38,505 nucleotides of DNA, from positions 1-38,505 of IMG/VR virus record IMGVR_UViG_3300008116_000471; one strand, written 5' to 3'. The notes beneath the pieces were generated by a model, which was given only the letters and a program-made list of their open reading frames with translations, was not told where the DNA came from and did no database searches. Positions within the stretch are counted from its first letter, which is position 1. The number at the start of each line of letters is the position of its first letter. This DNA comes from a virus. A program made the position numbers and the translations under genes. This document shows positions 24,560 to 32,200 of the stretch, in pieces.

Positions 24560-25642
24560 ATGGCAACATCAAAACTCATGGAAGCCGCAGCAGAGATTCT
24601 TGCAGGAAGCAAGAAATCAGCTCCTGCTATGCCGGCTGAGAAACTACCAGCAGAGATTCACGATGCTGGTGGCCCAACCCCACAAAATTATAAAAACGAT
24701 GATAATTCTGCAAAGATTACTCCATCGTCAAAGAGTGCTGCGGCACCAACAACAAAGCCATCGGCTGCTTCTCCTGACAAGCAAGAAATGCTTGGCGGCG
24801 GTAAAAAAGAAATGAAGGAAGAAGAGCAGAAGGAAGAAGAAGTCATTGCTGAAAAGTCCCATGAAATGGAAGACGAAAAAGAAGATGACAAAGAAGATAA
24901 GAAAGAAGAAATGAAGAAGAAGATGAAAGAGGATATCAATTCTCTTTTTGCTGACGATTCTACCATTTCTGAAGAATTCAAATCTAAAGCTGCTACAATT
25001 TTTGAAGCTCGTGTCATGGACCGTGTTACTCAAATTGAAGAAGAGATTGAGGCAAAATATGCTGATATGCTCTCTGAAGCAGTTGACCAAATTAAATCTG
25101 ACCTGACCAATAAAGTAGATGACTACCTCAACTATGTTGTTGAGCAGTGGTTGGCAGATAACGAAATTGCTATTGAATCCGGCCTGCGTGCTGAGATTAC
25201 CGAAGAATTCATTGCTGGTCTGCGTAACCTCTTTGCTGAGCATTATATTGATGTTCCTGCTGAGAAGGTTGACCTCGTTGACGAGCTTGCTGGTAAAGTT
25301 GAAGAACTTGAGAGCAAACTCAACGAAGAGATTGAGCGTGGCATTGGTTTTGCCAAAGCTCTCGTAGAGTCCCGCAAGAGTGAAATTACCCGTGAAGTTA
25401 CTGAAGGCCTCACAACCACCCAAGCTGAAAAAGTAAAATCACTCGCAGAGAGTGTTGAGTTTTCCACAGAGGAAGAATACAAAGAGAAGCTTGAGACAAT
25501 TCGTGAGAACTACTTCCCATCTGGCGTTAAAAAGGCCGATGAGACACAACTGCACGAACAGGTAGAAGAAACTGGCGAACAAAAGGTTGTTGACCCATTT
25601 GTAGCTGCCGTTTCTAAAGCAATTTCTAAAACCAAAGTTTAA
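24560..25642 (+). CDS. gp22: Prohead scaffold protein gp22
   Basis: This 360-residue protein (T4 gp22: 269) has an Ala/Pro/Ser-rich N-terminus and a highly charged Lys/Glu tract (about 80-130, with EDEKEDDKEDKKEEMKKKMK). A long predicted coiled-coil region (about 135-330) follows, with ARVMDRVTQIEEEIEAKYAD and DELAGKVEELESKLNEEIER. The conserved end is DPFVAAVSKAISKTK. It forms the core around which gp23 assembles and is then digested by gp21. Position between gp21 and gp23, composition and ending support the call. Confidence 0.92.
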   Translation: MATSKLMEAAAEILAGSKKSAPAMPAEKLPAEIHDAGGPTPQNYKNDDNSAKITPSSKSAAAPTTKPSAASPDKQEMLGGGKKEMKEEEQKEEEVIAEKSHEMEDEKEDDKEDKKEEMKKKMKEDINSLFADDSTISEEFKSKAATIFEARVMDRVTQIEEEIEAKYADMLSEAVDQIKSDLTNKVDDYLNYVVEQWLADNEIAIESGLRAEITEEFIAGLRNLFAEHYIDVPAEKVDLVDELAGKVEELESKLNEEIERGIGFAKALVESRKSEITREVTEGLTTTQAEKVKSLAESVEFSTEEEYKEKLETIRENYFPSGVKKADETQLHEQVEETGEQKVVDPFVAAVSKAISKTKV

Positions 25643-25667
25643 GTAATAATTATAGGAGAAACTTAAA
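25638..25667 (+). promoter_or_regulatory. Hairpin presenting the gp23 ribosome binding site in its loop
   Basis: TTTAAGT (25638-25644), overlapping the end of gp22, can pair with ACTTAAA (25661-25667), which runs into the ATG. The ribosome binding site AGGAG (25653-25657) would lie in the loop. All seven pairs but two are A-U, so stability is modest. Confidence 0.35.
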
Positions 25668-26539
25668 TGTATTTGTCCGAACAACTACAAAAGAAATGGG
25701 AAGGCGTTCTGGATCATCCGGATCTGCCAAAGATTTCTGACCCATATCGTAAAGCCGTTACGGCTGTTATCCTTGAGAATCAAGCTCAAGAGATGACCAA
25801 GGCTACCGAGATCCTGAGTGAGACCGGTTCGCCAACAAACTTTGCTGGTACAGGTGGTTTTGGTGGCGGCGCAGCTGCTGCTGGTCCTGTTGCCGGTTTT
25901 GACCCGATCCTGATTTCGCTGGTTCGCCGTTCGCTGCCAAACCTCATTGCTTATGATGTTTGCGGTGTTCAGCCAATGACTGGCCCAACAGGTCTTATTT
26001 TCGCAATGCGTTCCCGTTACAGCTCACAAGGCGGTACAGAGGCATTCTACAATGAGGCTAACACTCAATTTGGTGGTGCTAACACTGCTCTCGCAGCTGC
26101 AATTCAAAATCAATTGACCGCTCTGGCAATTGCTGCTAACACAACTGAAACCTTTGTTTCTAACGCTGCACCAGGTGCTGCAATGACCACAGGTTCGGCT
26201 GAAGCTCTTGGTGACGGCGCTGCAGGTAACACATTCCAAGAAATGGCATTCTCTATTGAGAAAGTTACCGTTACGGCTAAGACCCGTGCTCTGAAGGCTG
26301 AGTATTCTATGGAACTGGCACAAGACCTGAAAGCAGTTCATGGTCTGGATTTCGTACCATCTACGGTGTTGCTAAACTTGGCGCACAAGTCGGCACGACA
26401 ACTCGTGGTACATTTGACCTTGACACCGATTCTAACGGTCGCTGGATGGTTGAAAAAGTTAAAGGTCTGGCTTTCCAGATTGAGCGTGAAGCTAACACCA
26501 TCGCCAAAACGACTCGTAGAGGCAAAGGTAACATTATGA
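25667..26539 (+). CDS. gp23: Major capsid protein gp23, N-terminal part before a frame break
   Basis: The first about 228 residues are a normal T4-type major capsid precursor. They include a propeptide with the gp21-type site ILSE (residues 49-52), DPILISLVRRSLPNLIAYDV, CGVQPMTGPTGLIFAMRSRY and a conserved EYSMELAQDLKAVHGLD. After that Asp (codon at 26348) the frame is wrong and runs into unrelated sequence ending at 26539. The family normally continues with about 22 residues of the type AETELANIL...EINREVV and then RTIYGVAK, and that latter part is found in another frame at 26353. About 64 bases are therefore absent. The capsid protein is essential, so this is a defect or an assembly error. 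Confidence 0.88.
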   Translation: MYLSEQLQKKWEGVLDHPDLPKISDPYRKAVTAVILENQAQEMTKATEILSETGSPTNFAGTGGFGGGAAAAGPVAGFDPILISLVRRSLPNLIAYDVCGVQPMTGPTGLIFAMRSRYSSQGGTEAFYNEANTQFGGANTALAAAIQNQLTALAIAANTTETFVSNAAPGAAMTTGSAEALGDGAAGNTFQEMAFSIEKVTVTAKTRALKAEYSMELAQDLKAVHGLDFVPSTVLLNLAHKSARQLVVHLTLTPILTVAGWLKKLKVWLSRLSVKLTPSPKRLVEAKVTL

Positions 26540-26961
26540 TTTGTTCGTCTGATGTTGCTTCTGCTCTCGCAATGGCAGGCATTCTGGACTATCAATCGGC
26601 TCTGCAAGGCCAAGTTAACCTGACAGTTGACGATACTGGCAACACATTTGCTGGTACTCTGTTCGGCCGTATCAAGGTTTACATTGACCCGTATTTCCCG
26701 GCTGGTTCTACAAACGAATTCGCAGTTGTTGGTTACAAAGGTTCCAACGCCTATGACGCAGGTATCTTCTACTGCCCATATGTTCCGCTGCAAATGGTTC
26801 GTGCTGTTGATACTGGCACCTTCCAGCCAAAGATTGGCTTCAAAACTCGTTACGGCCTCGTTGCTAACCCGTTTGCTCAGGGTACCGACCAAGGTCTTGG
26901 CGCTTTGACAGCACAATCCAACAACTACTATCGTGGTTTTGCAATCAAGAACCTGATGTAA
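26353..26961 (+). CDS. gp23: Major capsid protein gp23, C-terminal part after the frame break
   Basis: This frame is open from 26353 (RTIYGVAKLGAQVG) to the stop; the first ATG at 26446 is internal, so it has no start of its own. It carries the conserved second half of gp23: TFDLDTDSNGRWMVEKVKGL, FQIEREANTIAKTTRRGKGN, ALAMAGILDYQSAL, FAGTLFGRIKVYIDPYF, YKGSNAYDAGIFYCPYVPLQ and FQPKIGFKTRYGLVANPF. With the missing segment restored, the protein would have about 453 residues, a usual size for marine T4-like gp23. A strong terminator follows. Confidence 0.88.
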   Translation, partial: RTIYGVAKLGAQVGTTTRGTFDLDTDSNGRWMVEKVKGLAFQIEREANTIAKTTRRGKGNIMICSSDVASALAMAGILDYQSALQGQVNLTVDDTGNTFAGTLFGRIKVYIDPYFPAGSTNEFAVVGYKGSNAYDAGIFYCPYVPLQMVRAVDTGTFQPKIGFKTRYGLVANPFAQGTDQGLGALTAQSNNYYRGFAIKNLM

Positions 26962-27005
26962 TTGTTAAAGGTCTTATAAGAATAATTATAAAAAGAGACC
27001 TCCTT

Positions 27006-27038
27006 AAAAGACCTGCCCTAAAAAGCAGGTCTTTTTTT
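27006..27038 (+). terminator. Rho-independent terminator after gp23
   Basis: AAAAGACCTGC (27006-27016) pairs perfectly with GCAGGTCTTTT (27025-27035) around the loop CCTAAAAA, and a run of seven T follows. It closes the head-gene transcription unit. A second imperfect pairing, AGGTCTTATAAG upstream, does not compete strongly. Confidence 0.93.
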
Positions 27039-27041
27039 ATT

Positions 27042-27049
27042 CATAAATA
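27042..27049 (+). promoter_or_regulatory. Late promoter-like CATAAATA
   Basis: This octamer is the same as that before gp18, placed right after the terminator. It is only five bases from the ATG at 27055, so a transcript from it would start at or after that codon. It would suit the internal ATG at 27073 or the gene at 27258. Confidence 0.5.
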
Positions 27050-27054
27050 AGCCT

Positions 27055-27261
27055 ATGACTGATATTATAGTAATGTCTGACTTGCTAGATATACGGGCAA
27101 GAAAATTAAAAGAATTGGAATTCTACAATCAGCAGTTAAAAGAACTCCAGTTAAAGATGGTTTTTATTCAACAAGAAATAACTTTGACAAATAAGATTAT
27201 CAATATGATTGAAAGAGAACAAATCATTGATATTGGTCTGCACATTAAGAAAACTACATGA
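27055..27261 (+). CDS. Small coiled-coil hypothetical protein
   Basis: This 68-residue protein has a heptad pattern over most of its length (LLDIRARKLKELEFYNQQLK and LQLKMVFIQQEITLTNKIIN). It overlaps the next gene by four bases (ATGA). If the late promoter at 27042 is used, translation more likely begins at ATG 27073, giving 62 residues; neither start has a clear ribosome binding site. Its function is unknown, but the coupling suggests it works with the tail-tube-fold protein downstream. Confidence 0.55.
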   Translation: MTDIIVMSDLLDIRARKLKELEFYNQQLKELQLKMVFIQQEITLTNKIINMIEREQIIDIGLHIKKTT

Positions 27262-27806
27262 CGGCACTTACACGCAATCCAAGTAATCCTAATCCATTAC
27301 AACCAAATAAATTTCTATTGACATTTGGCCGTGTTCCAAATATGCAATACTTTTGCCAAAATGTTACGGTGCCTGGCATTTCTTTGTCTGAAGCAGTCAT
27401 TACAAACCCATTTGTTGATTTGTATTCTCCAGGCGAAAAAGCAATTTATGACTTATTAAATGTTACCTTTATTGTTGATGAAGAACTAAAAGGTTGGTTA
27501 GAGATACACGATTGGATTCGTGCAATGACCTTTCCTGTTTCGTTTACAGAATATCAAAAATTGCCTTCATTAAACAAATATCAGTCAGCAAAAAATGATA
27601 TCAACAAAAAGTTTCCACAATTTAGTGATGCCTCTTTATCTTTATTTTCATCATCAAATAAAGAATATTACCGCTTTAAATTCCACGAAGTATTTCCAAC
27701 CACACTTTCAACCTTCATTATGAATAGCCAAGATGGGCCTGATACGATAATAACTGCCGATGCCACATTTAGGTATAGTTATTATGATGTTGAAAAATTA
27801 TTCTAA
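27258..27806 (+). CDS. Tail-tube-fold protein, probably tail completion gp3-like
   Basis: This 182-residue protein has motifs of the gp19 tail-tube family: PNKFLLTFGRVPNMQYFCQN, VTVPGISLSEAVITNPFVDL, LNVTFIVDEELKGWLEIHDW and IRAMTFPVSFTEYQKL. It is distinct from the main tube protein at 19173-19718. In marine T4-like phages the gene between gp23 and uvsY is usually called gp3, a tail-tube terminator of about 180 residues. Position and size support that call; sequence alone supports only the fold. A sigma70-type promoter for uvsY starts seven bases after its stop. Confidence 0.7.
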   Translation: MTALTRNPSNPNPLQPNKFLLTFGRVPNMQYFCQNVTVPGISLSEAVITNPFVDLYSPGEKAIYDLLNVTFIVDEELKGWLEIHDWIRAMTFPVSFTEYQKLPSLNKYQSAKNDINKKFPQFSDASLSLFSSSNKEYYRFKFHEVFPTTLSTFIMNSQDGPDTIITADATFRYSYYDVEKLF

Positions 27807-27812
27807 AACAGC

Positions 27813-27841
27813 TTGACATTTTAACCTTTCTTTGATATACT
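27813..27841 (+). promoter_or_regulatory. Sigma70-type promoter for uvsY
   Basis: A perfect -35 TTGACA (27813-27818), 17-base spacer and TATACT (27836-27841), with an extended -10 TG two bases upstream. The transcript would start near 27848, just before AGGAGGT (27850-27856) and the ATG at 27865. It fits early or host-polymerase transcription of recombination genes. Confidence 0.85.
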
Positions 27842-27864
27842 CCTATAACAGGAGGTTTATTGGC

Positions 27865-28767
27865 ATGAAAAATCTGGATGAAGTGTTAGAAGAATGGCGT
27901 AAAGATTCCGACATTGACCGTACCGAACCAGGTAAGGCATTGTTAGATATACCAAAACTTCACAGCAAATACCTAAATGTTTTATCCCAACATCGTATGC
28001 TTGCCAAGCAAGCAGAATTCAACTATAATAAATGGAAAAAGATTAAGTGGGAGTATTACACAGGTAAGTTAGATGATGATGAATTACAGAAATACGGATG
28101 GGAACCATTTCCGTTTGTAATTAAATCTGACCTATCTACATATTTGGAAAGTGATGAAGATTTAAACAAGTATATGGCTAAAAAAGCCATACATGAAGAA
28201 ATAGTGGAAGTTTGCTTAGCAATTATGAAAGAGCTAAATAGTAGGACATATCAGTTAAGGTCATGGATTGATTGGGAAAATTTATACAAGGTGTTTGATT
28301 TAGTATTACATAAAAAGAATGAAGCGTTTATACAGTTTGAATGTGAAAGAAGTATAGCACAAGAACTGTCGGACTACTTTACATTTTTTGTTCCAGGTTA
28401 TCAATTTACTCCTGCATACAAGAGCCGTATATGGGATGGTCGCATAAGGCTCGCAGATTTACGAACATTTACCATATATCATGGTCTTATTCCTTACATA
28501 GAAAAATTTTGTGCCGAAAGAAATTATAGCTTAGAGATTGCTGATGCTATCAAGCTTACACAAGAATTCTCAGGTGTTGAGGCATTAGAGTTTGTAAAGA
28601 CCTTAAATTTGCCACATGAATTGCGTGAGTATCAATGGAAAAGTTTTCTTCAGGCTGTTCGCAATAAACGCCAACTCATACTATCACCAACTGCATCAGG
28701 TAAATCACTTATCATTTATTTGATTGTTCGTTGGCTACAAGAAGCTGATTTCAAAACAAATGTATAG
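27865..28767 (+). CDS. uvsY: UvsY recombination mediator fused in frame to the N-terminal part of UvsW
   Basis: The start is set by the promoter at 27813 and AGGAGGT eight bases before the ATG. Residues 1 to about 138 resemble UvsY (T4: 137), the loader of UvsX recombinase, with YNKWKKIKWEYYTGKLDDDE and a C-terminal WIDWEN. The frame then runs on into UvsW: FECERSIAQELSDYFTFFVP, YKSRIWDGRIRLADLR and Walker A SPTASGKS, before stopping at 28767. Adding one T in 28281-28283 would give the expected UvsY ending WIDWENFIQGV with TGA at 28296, and UvsW could start at GTG 28291. Natural fusion or one-base loss are both possible. Confidence 0.8.
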   Translation: MKNLDEVLEEWRKDSDIDRTEPGKALLDIPKLHSKYLNVLSQHRMLAKQAEFNYNKWKKIKWEYYTGKLDDDELQKYGWEPFPFVIKSDLSTYLESDEDLNKYMAKKAIHEEIVEVCLAIMKELNSRTYQLRSWIDWENLYKVFDLVLHKKNEAFIQFECERSIAQELSDYFTFFVPGYQFTPAYKSRIWDGRIRLADLRTFTIYHGLIPYIEKFCAERNYSLEIADAIKLTQEFSGVEALEFVKTLNLPHELREYQWKSFLQAVRNKRQLILSPTASGKSLIIYLIVRWLQEADFKTNV

Positions 28768-29728
28768 TGACTTTGCTTCATATGGTTATGATTCAGACAA
28801 ATACTGTCACCGCCAATACTCTGGTAAAGAGAAACACACAAACAAATTTCTTACCATAACCACATGGCAATCAATTTATAAAAATGAAAAAGATTATTTT
28901 GAACAATTTGATTATGTATTAGGTGATGAAGCACACCAGTTTAAAGCCAAATCACTTACAACGATTCTATCTGGTTGCACAAACGCTAAATATAGAATAG
29001 GTACCACAGGAACATTAGACGGTACACAAACACATCGCCTTGTATTAGAAGGTTTGTTTGGACCAGTTTATAAGGCAACGACCACCTCAGAATTAATTGA
29101 GAAAGGTCAATTAGCAGATTTCAATATTAAATGCCTTGTGTTGAAGTATCCTGACCCACTTTGTAAAATGGCTCGTGATTGGGATTACAATACAGAAATG
29201 GACTTTATCGTGCAAAATAAAGCACGAAACGAATTTATTAAAAACTTGGTGTTGTCATTAGAAGGCAATACACTTATATTATTTCAATTTGTGGAGAAAC
29301 ATGGAAAAGATTTACACAACATTATCAAAGCTGATGCTGGTAAGCGTCATGTATTTTTCGTATTTGGTGGTACAGATGTTGAGGTGCGGGAATCAGTTCG
29401 TTCAATTACTGAAAAGGAAAATGATGCTATCATTGTTGCTTCTTATGGCACTTTTAGCACTGGTGTCAATATCCGTAACCTTCACAATATTATATTTGCC
29501 AGTCCATCCAAATCCCGCATCCGTAATCTTCAGTCAATAGGTCGTGGTTTAAGAATTGGTGATAACAAAACACAAGCAACACTTTTTGATATTGCAGATG
29601 ATTTTCGTGTTGGTAAATTTGTTAATTATACACTCAAGCATTTTATTGAAAGAGTTAAGATATACGATGAAGAAAAGTTCAACTATAAATTTTACAACAT
29701 AGAGCTTAAAAATGCAAACAACACCTAA
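28757..29728 (+). CDS. uvsW: UvsW helicase, C-terminal part after a deletion
   Basis: This frame continues the UvsW SF2 helicase from QMYSDFASYG. It contains the TTWQS motif, DEAH box (GDEAHQF), GTTGTLDG (motif III region), ILFQFVEKHGK (motif IV), VASYGTFSTGVNIRNLHNII (motif V) and QSIGRGLRIGD (motif VI). The segment joining it to the Walker A half, normally LLIVPTTSLV (motif Ia), is absent, and the two halves are out of frame. UvsW unwinds branched DNA and R-loops. The next gene overlaps its 3' end by 17 bases. Confidence 0.82.
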   Translation, partial: QMYSDFASYGYDSDKYCHRQYSGKEKHTNKFLTITTWQSIYKNEKDYFEQFDYVLGDEAHQFKAKSLTTILSGCTNAKYRIGTTGTLDGTQTHRLVLEGLFGPVYKATTTSELIEKGQLADFNIKCLVLKYPDPLCKMARDWDYNTEMDFIVQNKARNEFIKNLVLSLEGNTLILFQFVEKHGKDLHNIIKADAGKRHVFFVFGGTDVEVRESVRSITEKENDAIIVASYGTFSTGVNIRNLHNIIFASPSKSRIRNLQSIGRGLRIGDNKTQATLFDIADDFRVGKFVNYTLKHFIERVKIYDEEKFNYKFYNIELKNANNT

Positions 29729-30083
29729 TAATAATATTAAAATTATTCGTTTGCATGGTGGCGAGGATATCATAGCAGATTATATTCAATCAGAAGATGA
29801 AGAAACTGCCATATTACATAACCCAATGCAGGTCATATTTAAAAGAATACCAACAGGTCAAACTGTAATGATGATGATGCCTTGGTTGCCAATTGAAATC
29901 ATTAAAGACAATCACGCTATTCTTTATACATCAGATATTCTTACCATAATTGACCCAAAAGATTCTGCCATTAAACATTATGGTGAAGTAGTTATGGAAG
30001 CACAACAAAGAATGGAAGAAATAGATGTAATGTCAGAAGAAGATGATGACGATGAAGAAGTTACACTAAATATTTTATTATAA
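29712..30083 (+). CDS. Small acidic Sm-like phage protein
   Basis: This 123-residue protein has IKIIRLHGGEDIIADYIQSE at its N-terminus, followed by LHNPMQVIFKRI, MMMMPWLPIEI and TIIDPKDSAIKHYGE. It ends in an acidic tail of Asp/Glu. Proteins with this K-x-x-x-G-E-x-I-I-A-D start and PWLP motif are common beside uvsW in marine T4-like phages and have been likened to Sm-like folds. I am recalling that comparison and have not tested it. RNA binding is possible but unproven. It overlaps the end of uvsW. Confidence 0.65.
   Translation: MQTTPNNNIKIIRLHGGEDIIADYIQSEDEETAILHNPMQVIFKRIPTGQTVMMMMPWLPIEIIKDNHAILYTSDILTIIDPKDSAIKHYGEVVMEAQQRMEEIDVMSEEDDDDEEVTLNILL
30065..30072 (+). promoter_or_regulatory. 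Late promoter, ACTAAATA, before the sugar operon
   Basis: This octamer lies in the last codons of the Sm-like gene, 21 bases before the ATG of the radical SAM gene. The same octamer and nearly the same spacing occur before the gp67-like gene (22048). It suggests the sugar operon is expressed late. Confidence 0.5.
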
Positions 30084-30093
30084 TGAGGTTGTT

Positions 30094-31608
30094 ATGGCAA
30101 ATGTGTGTTTCGTGGTGCCAAGTAGTGCCGCAAAAGCCTATCAAGATTTAGCAAAAACATATTCAGCAATTGAAATGCCTACATGGGCAGCTTTGTTAGC
30201 GCAGGCTGTCCGTGTAAAAGGTCATAATCCCTGCATTTTAGATTTTGATGCTTGCCATGTAAATGATGAAGATGCTGCGGAAGAAATAGCGGCAACAAAA
30301 CCTAAACTTGTGGTCTTTGTTCTTTATGGGCAAAATCCAAATTCAGGCACCACGATGATGATTGGTGCCAAATCTCTCGCAACTCAACTCAAACTATCAC
30401 ATCCAAATCTAAAGACCGCATTTATTGGTTCTCACACTTCAGCATTGCCGCATGAAGTCATTCAATACTCTTATGTTGATTTTGCTTTCATTAACGAAGG
30501 TGTATATGGTCTGCTAGATTTGTTAGAGACAGATTTAGAAAATCATTTAGATAATGTTCGTGGTATGTGGTATAAAAAACATGGGCTTCCAAGGCCTACA
30601 ATTGGTGGTTGTATTGTTAAGACAGACGATATGGATGTTGTAATGCCTGGTTATGCATGGGACTTATTGCCAAAAGACAAATACTTGCTAGACAAATATA
30701 GAGCTCACTATTGGCACACTAACTTTTTAGAAGAAGGTCGCACACCATTTGCGGCAATTTATACATCATTAGGTTGCCAATTTGGTTGTAACTTCTGTAT
30801 GATTAACATTGTAAACAGAACAGAATATGATAATGATATAGTTTCTGCTGATAGCCGTGGTATGAGATTTTGGTCACCAGAATTAATGTTGAAAGAATTG
30901 GAATATCTGTATGAAAATGGTGTTAGAACCGTTCGCCTTACTGATGAAATGTTTTTTCTGAATAAAAAATATTATGTGCCTATTCTACAAGGGTTAGTTG
31001 ACAGAGGAATGAAGTTCAATTTTTGGGCATATGCTCGTGTGGATTCTGTGCGTGAGGATCAATTAAAACTATTTAAAGATGCTGGTGTAAATTGGTTGGC
31101 ATTAGGTATTGAATCTGGTAATCAACAAGTGCGATTAGAGATTGATAAAGGCCGATTCAAACAAGTAAATATTCGTGAGGTGGTAAAACAAATCAAAGAT
31201 GCAGATATCAATGTTCTTGGTAATTATATGTTTGGATTTCCAGAAGATACAAAAGAAACCATGCAAGAGACATTAGATTTAGCATTAGAACTTAATTGTG
31301 AACACGCAAACTTTTATGCAGCGATGGCATTACCAGGTAGCCCATTGTATATGGAAGCCAAAAATAATAATTGGGAATTGCCACAAACATTTGAAGAGTT
31401 TGCTTTTTTATCATATGACTGTAAACCATTGAGAACCAAAACATTGTCTGGTGCTGAAGTATTAAAGTTTCGTGATGATGCATGGCATACCTATTTCTCT
31501 CATAAACCATTTTTACAATTGGTAGAAAATAAATTTGGCATACAATCACGGCTAAATGTAGAAGAAATGTCAAAGATTCGTTTAAAAAGGAAAATATTAG
31601 GTGACTAA
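30094..31608 (+). CDS. B12-binding-type radical SAM enzyme
   Basis: This 504-residue protein has an N-terminal domain (about 1-150) that reads as a cobalamin-binding-type Rossmann fold (VCFVVPSSAA, PKLVVFVLYGQ, KTAFIGSHTSALPHE). The radical SAM domain follows, with the CxxxCxxC cluster motif at C228, C232 and C235 (LGCQFGCNFCM). The remaining landmarks RTVRLTDEMFF, WLALGIESGN and GNYMFGFPEDT fit the BchE/P-methylase class. Such enzymes do radical methylation, cyclisation or rearrangement. The substrate is unknown. It is the first gene of a six-gene operon of sugar enzymes and overlaps the next by eight bases. Confidence 0.85.
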   Translation: MANVCFVVPSSAAKAYQDLAKTYSAIEMPTWAALLAQAVRVKGHNPCILDFDACHVNDEDAAEEIAATKPKLVVFVLYGQNPNSGTTMMIGAKSLATQLKLSHPNLKTAFIGSHTSALPHEVIQYSYVDFAFINEGVYGLLDLLETDLENHLDNVRGMWYKKHGLPRPTIGGCIVKTDDMDVVMPGYAWDLLPKDKYLLDKYRAHYWHTNFLEEGRTPFAAIYTSLGCQFGCNFCMINIVNRTEYDNDIVSADSRGMRFWSPELMLKELEYLYENGVRTVRLTDEMFFLNKKYYVPILQGLVDRGMKFNFWAYARVDSVREDQLKLFKDAGVNWLALGIESGNQQVRLEIDKGRFKQVNIREVVKQIKDADINVLGNYMFGFPEDTKETMQETLDLALELNCEHANFYAAMALPGSPLYMEAKNNNWELPQTFEEFAFLSYDCKPLRTKTLSGAEVLKFRDDAWHTYFSHKPFLQLVENKFGIQSRLNVEEMSKIRLKRKILGD

Positions 31609-32200
31609 ACAAGACCTTATTGATTTTGAAACTCGTGTCGCAGACCAGTTTAATGCGGGTAAAATACGGGCACCAGTTCATCTTTATTATGGTAACGAAG
31701 ATGAGATGATTGCAATTTTTCAAAACATTCGCCAACAAGATTGGGTGTTTTGTTCTTGGCGTTCACATTATCAATGTTTACTTAAAGGTGTGCCACCTGA
31801 TGAAATTGAAAAAGAAATTTTAGAAGGTCGTTCTATCTCTCTATGCTTTCCAAGCCATAGAATATATTCATCAGCAATTGTTGGCGGCATTTTACCAATT
31901 GCAGTCGGCACGGCCATGTCAATAAAAAGAAGTGACGGTGATGCAAAAGTTTTTTGTTTTATGGGTGATATGACTTCAGAAACAGGCATTGCTTACGAAT
32001 CAATGAAATATGCCATTCAACATGAATTACCTATACAATTTATTATTGAAGATAATGGTAAATCAGTTTGCACAGATACAAGAGAAGTATGGAATGATGA
32101 ACAATTAACCTATGAAAATTTCCGTAATAATGTAATTTTTCATTACAAATATGAAACCAAATATCCACACGCTGGAGCTGGAACGAGGGTGCAATTTTGA
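31601..32200 (+). CDS. TPP-dependent enzyme, E1 alpha/transketolase-N-like half
   Basis: This 199-residue protein starts at GTG, with AAAAAGG as ribosome binding site. It matches the TPP-binding half of E1-alpha or transketolase: SWRSHYQCLLKG (52-63), SHRIYSSAIVGGILPIAVGTA, and a diphosphate site FMGDMTSETG (120-129) followed by Asn152, at the GDG-x27-N spacing. The third motif residue is Met and not Gly. It is about 130 residues shorter than a usual E1-alpha. It overlaps the partner gene by four bases (ATGA), consistent with a two-subunit enzyme that transfers a two-carbon or acyl unit. Confidence 0.82.
   Translation: MTKQDLIDFETRVADQFNAGKIRAPVHLYYGNEDEMIAIFQNIRQQDWVFCSWRSHYQCLLKGVPPDEIEKEILEGRSISLCFPSHRIYSSAIVGGILPIAVGTAMSIKRSDGDAKVFCFMGDMTSETGIAYESMKYAIQHELPIQFIIEDNGKSVCTDTREVWNDEQLTYENFRNNVIFHYKYETKYPHAGAGTRVQF

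Noticed and set aside
24728-25423. - strand 231-residue open frame within gp22
   Set aside because: It is Phe/Leu-rich because it mirrors the Lys/Glu-rich scaffold gene. gp22 is well supported.
26024-26916. - strand open frames opposite gp23
   Set aside because: They are unrelated to known families and opposite a conserved capsid gene; their presence reflects codon bias.
28724-28759. Separate start for the UvsW C-terminal frame upstream of 28757
   Set aside because: These codons lie in the wrong frame of the upstream UvsW half; the sequence there is not helicase-like and is an artefact of the deletion.
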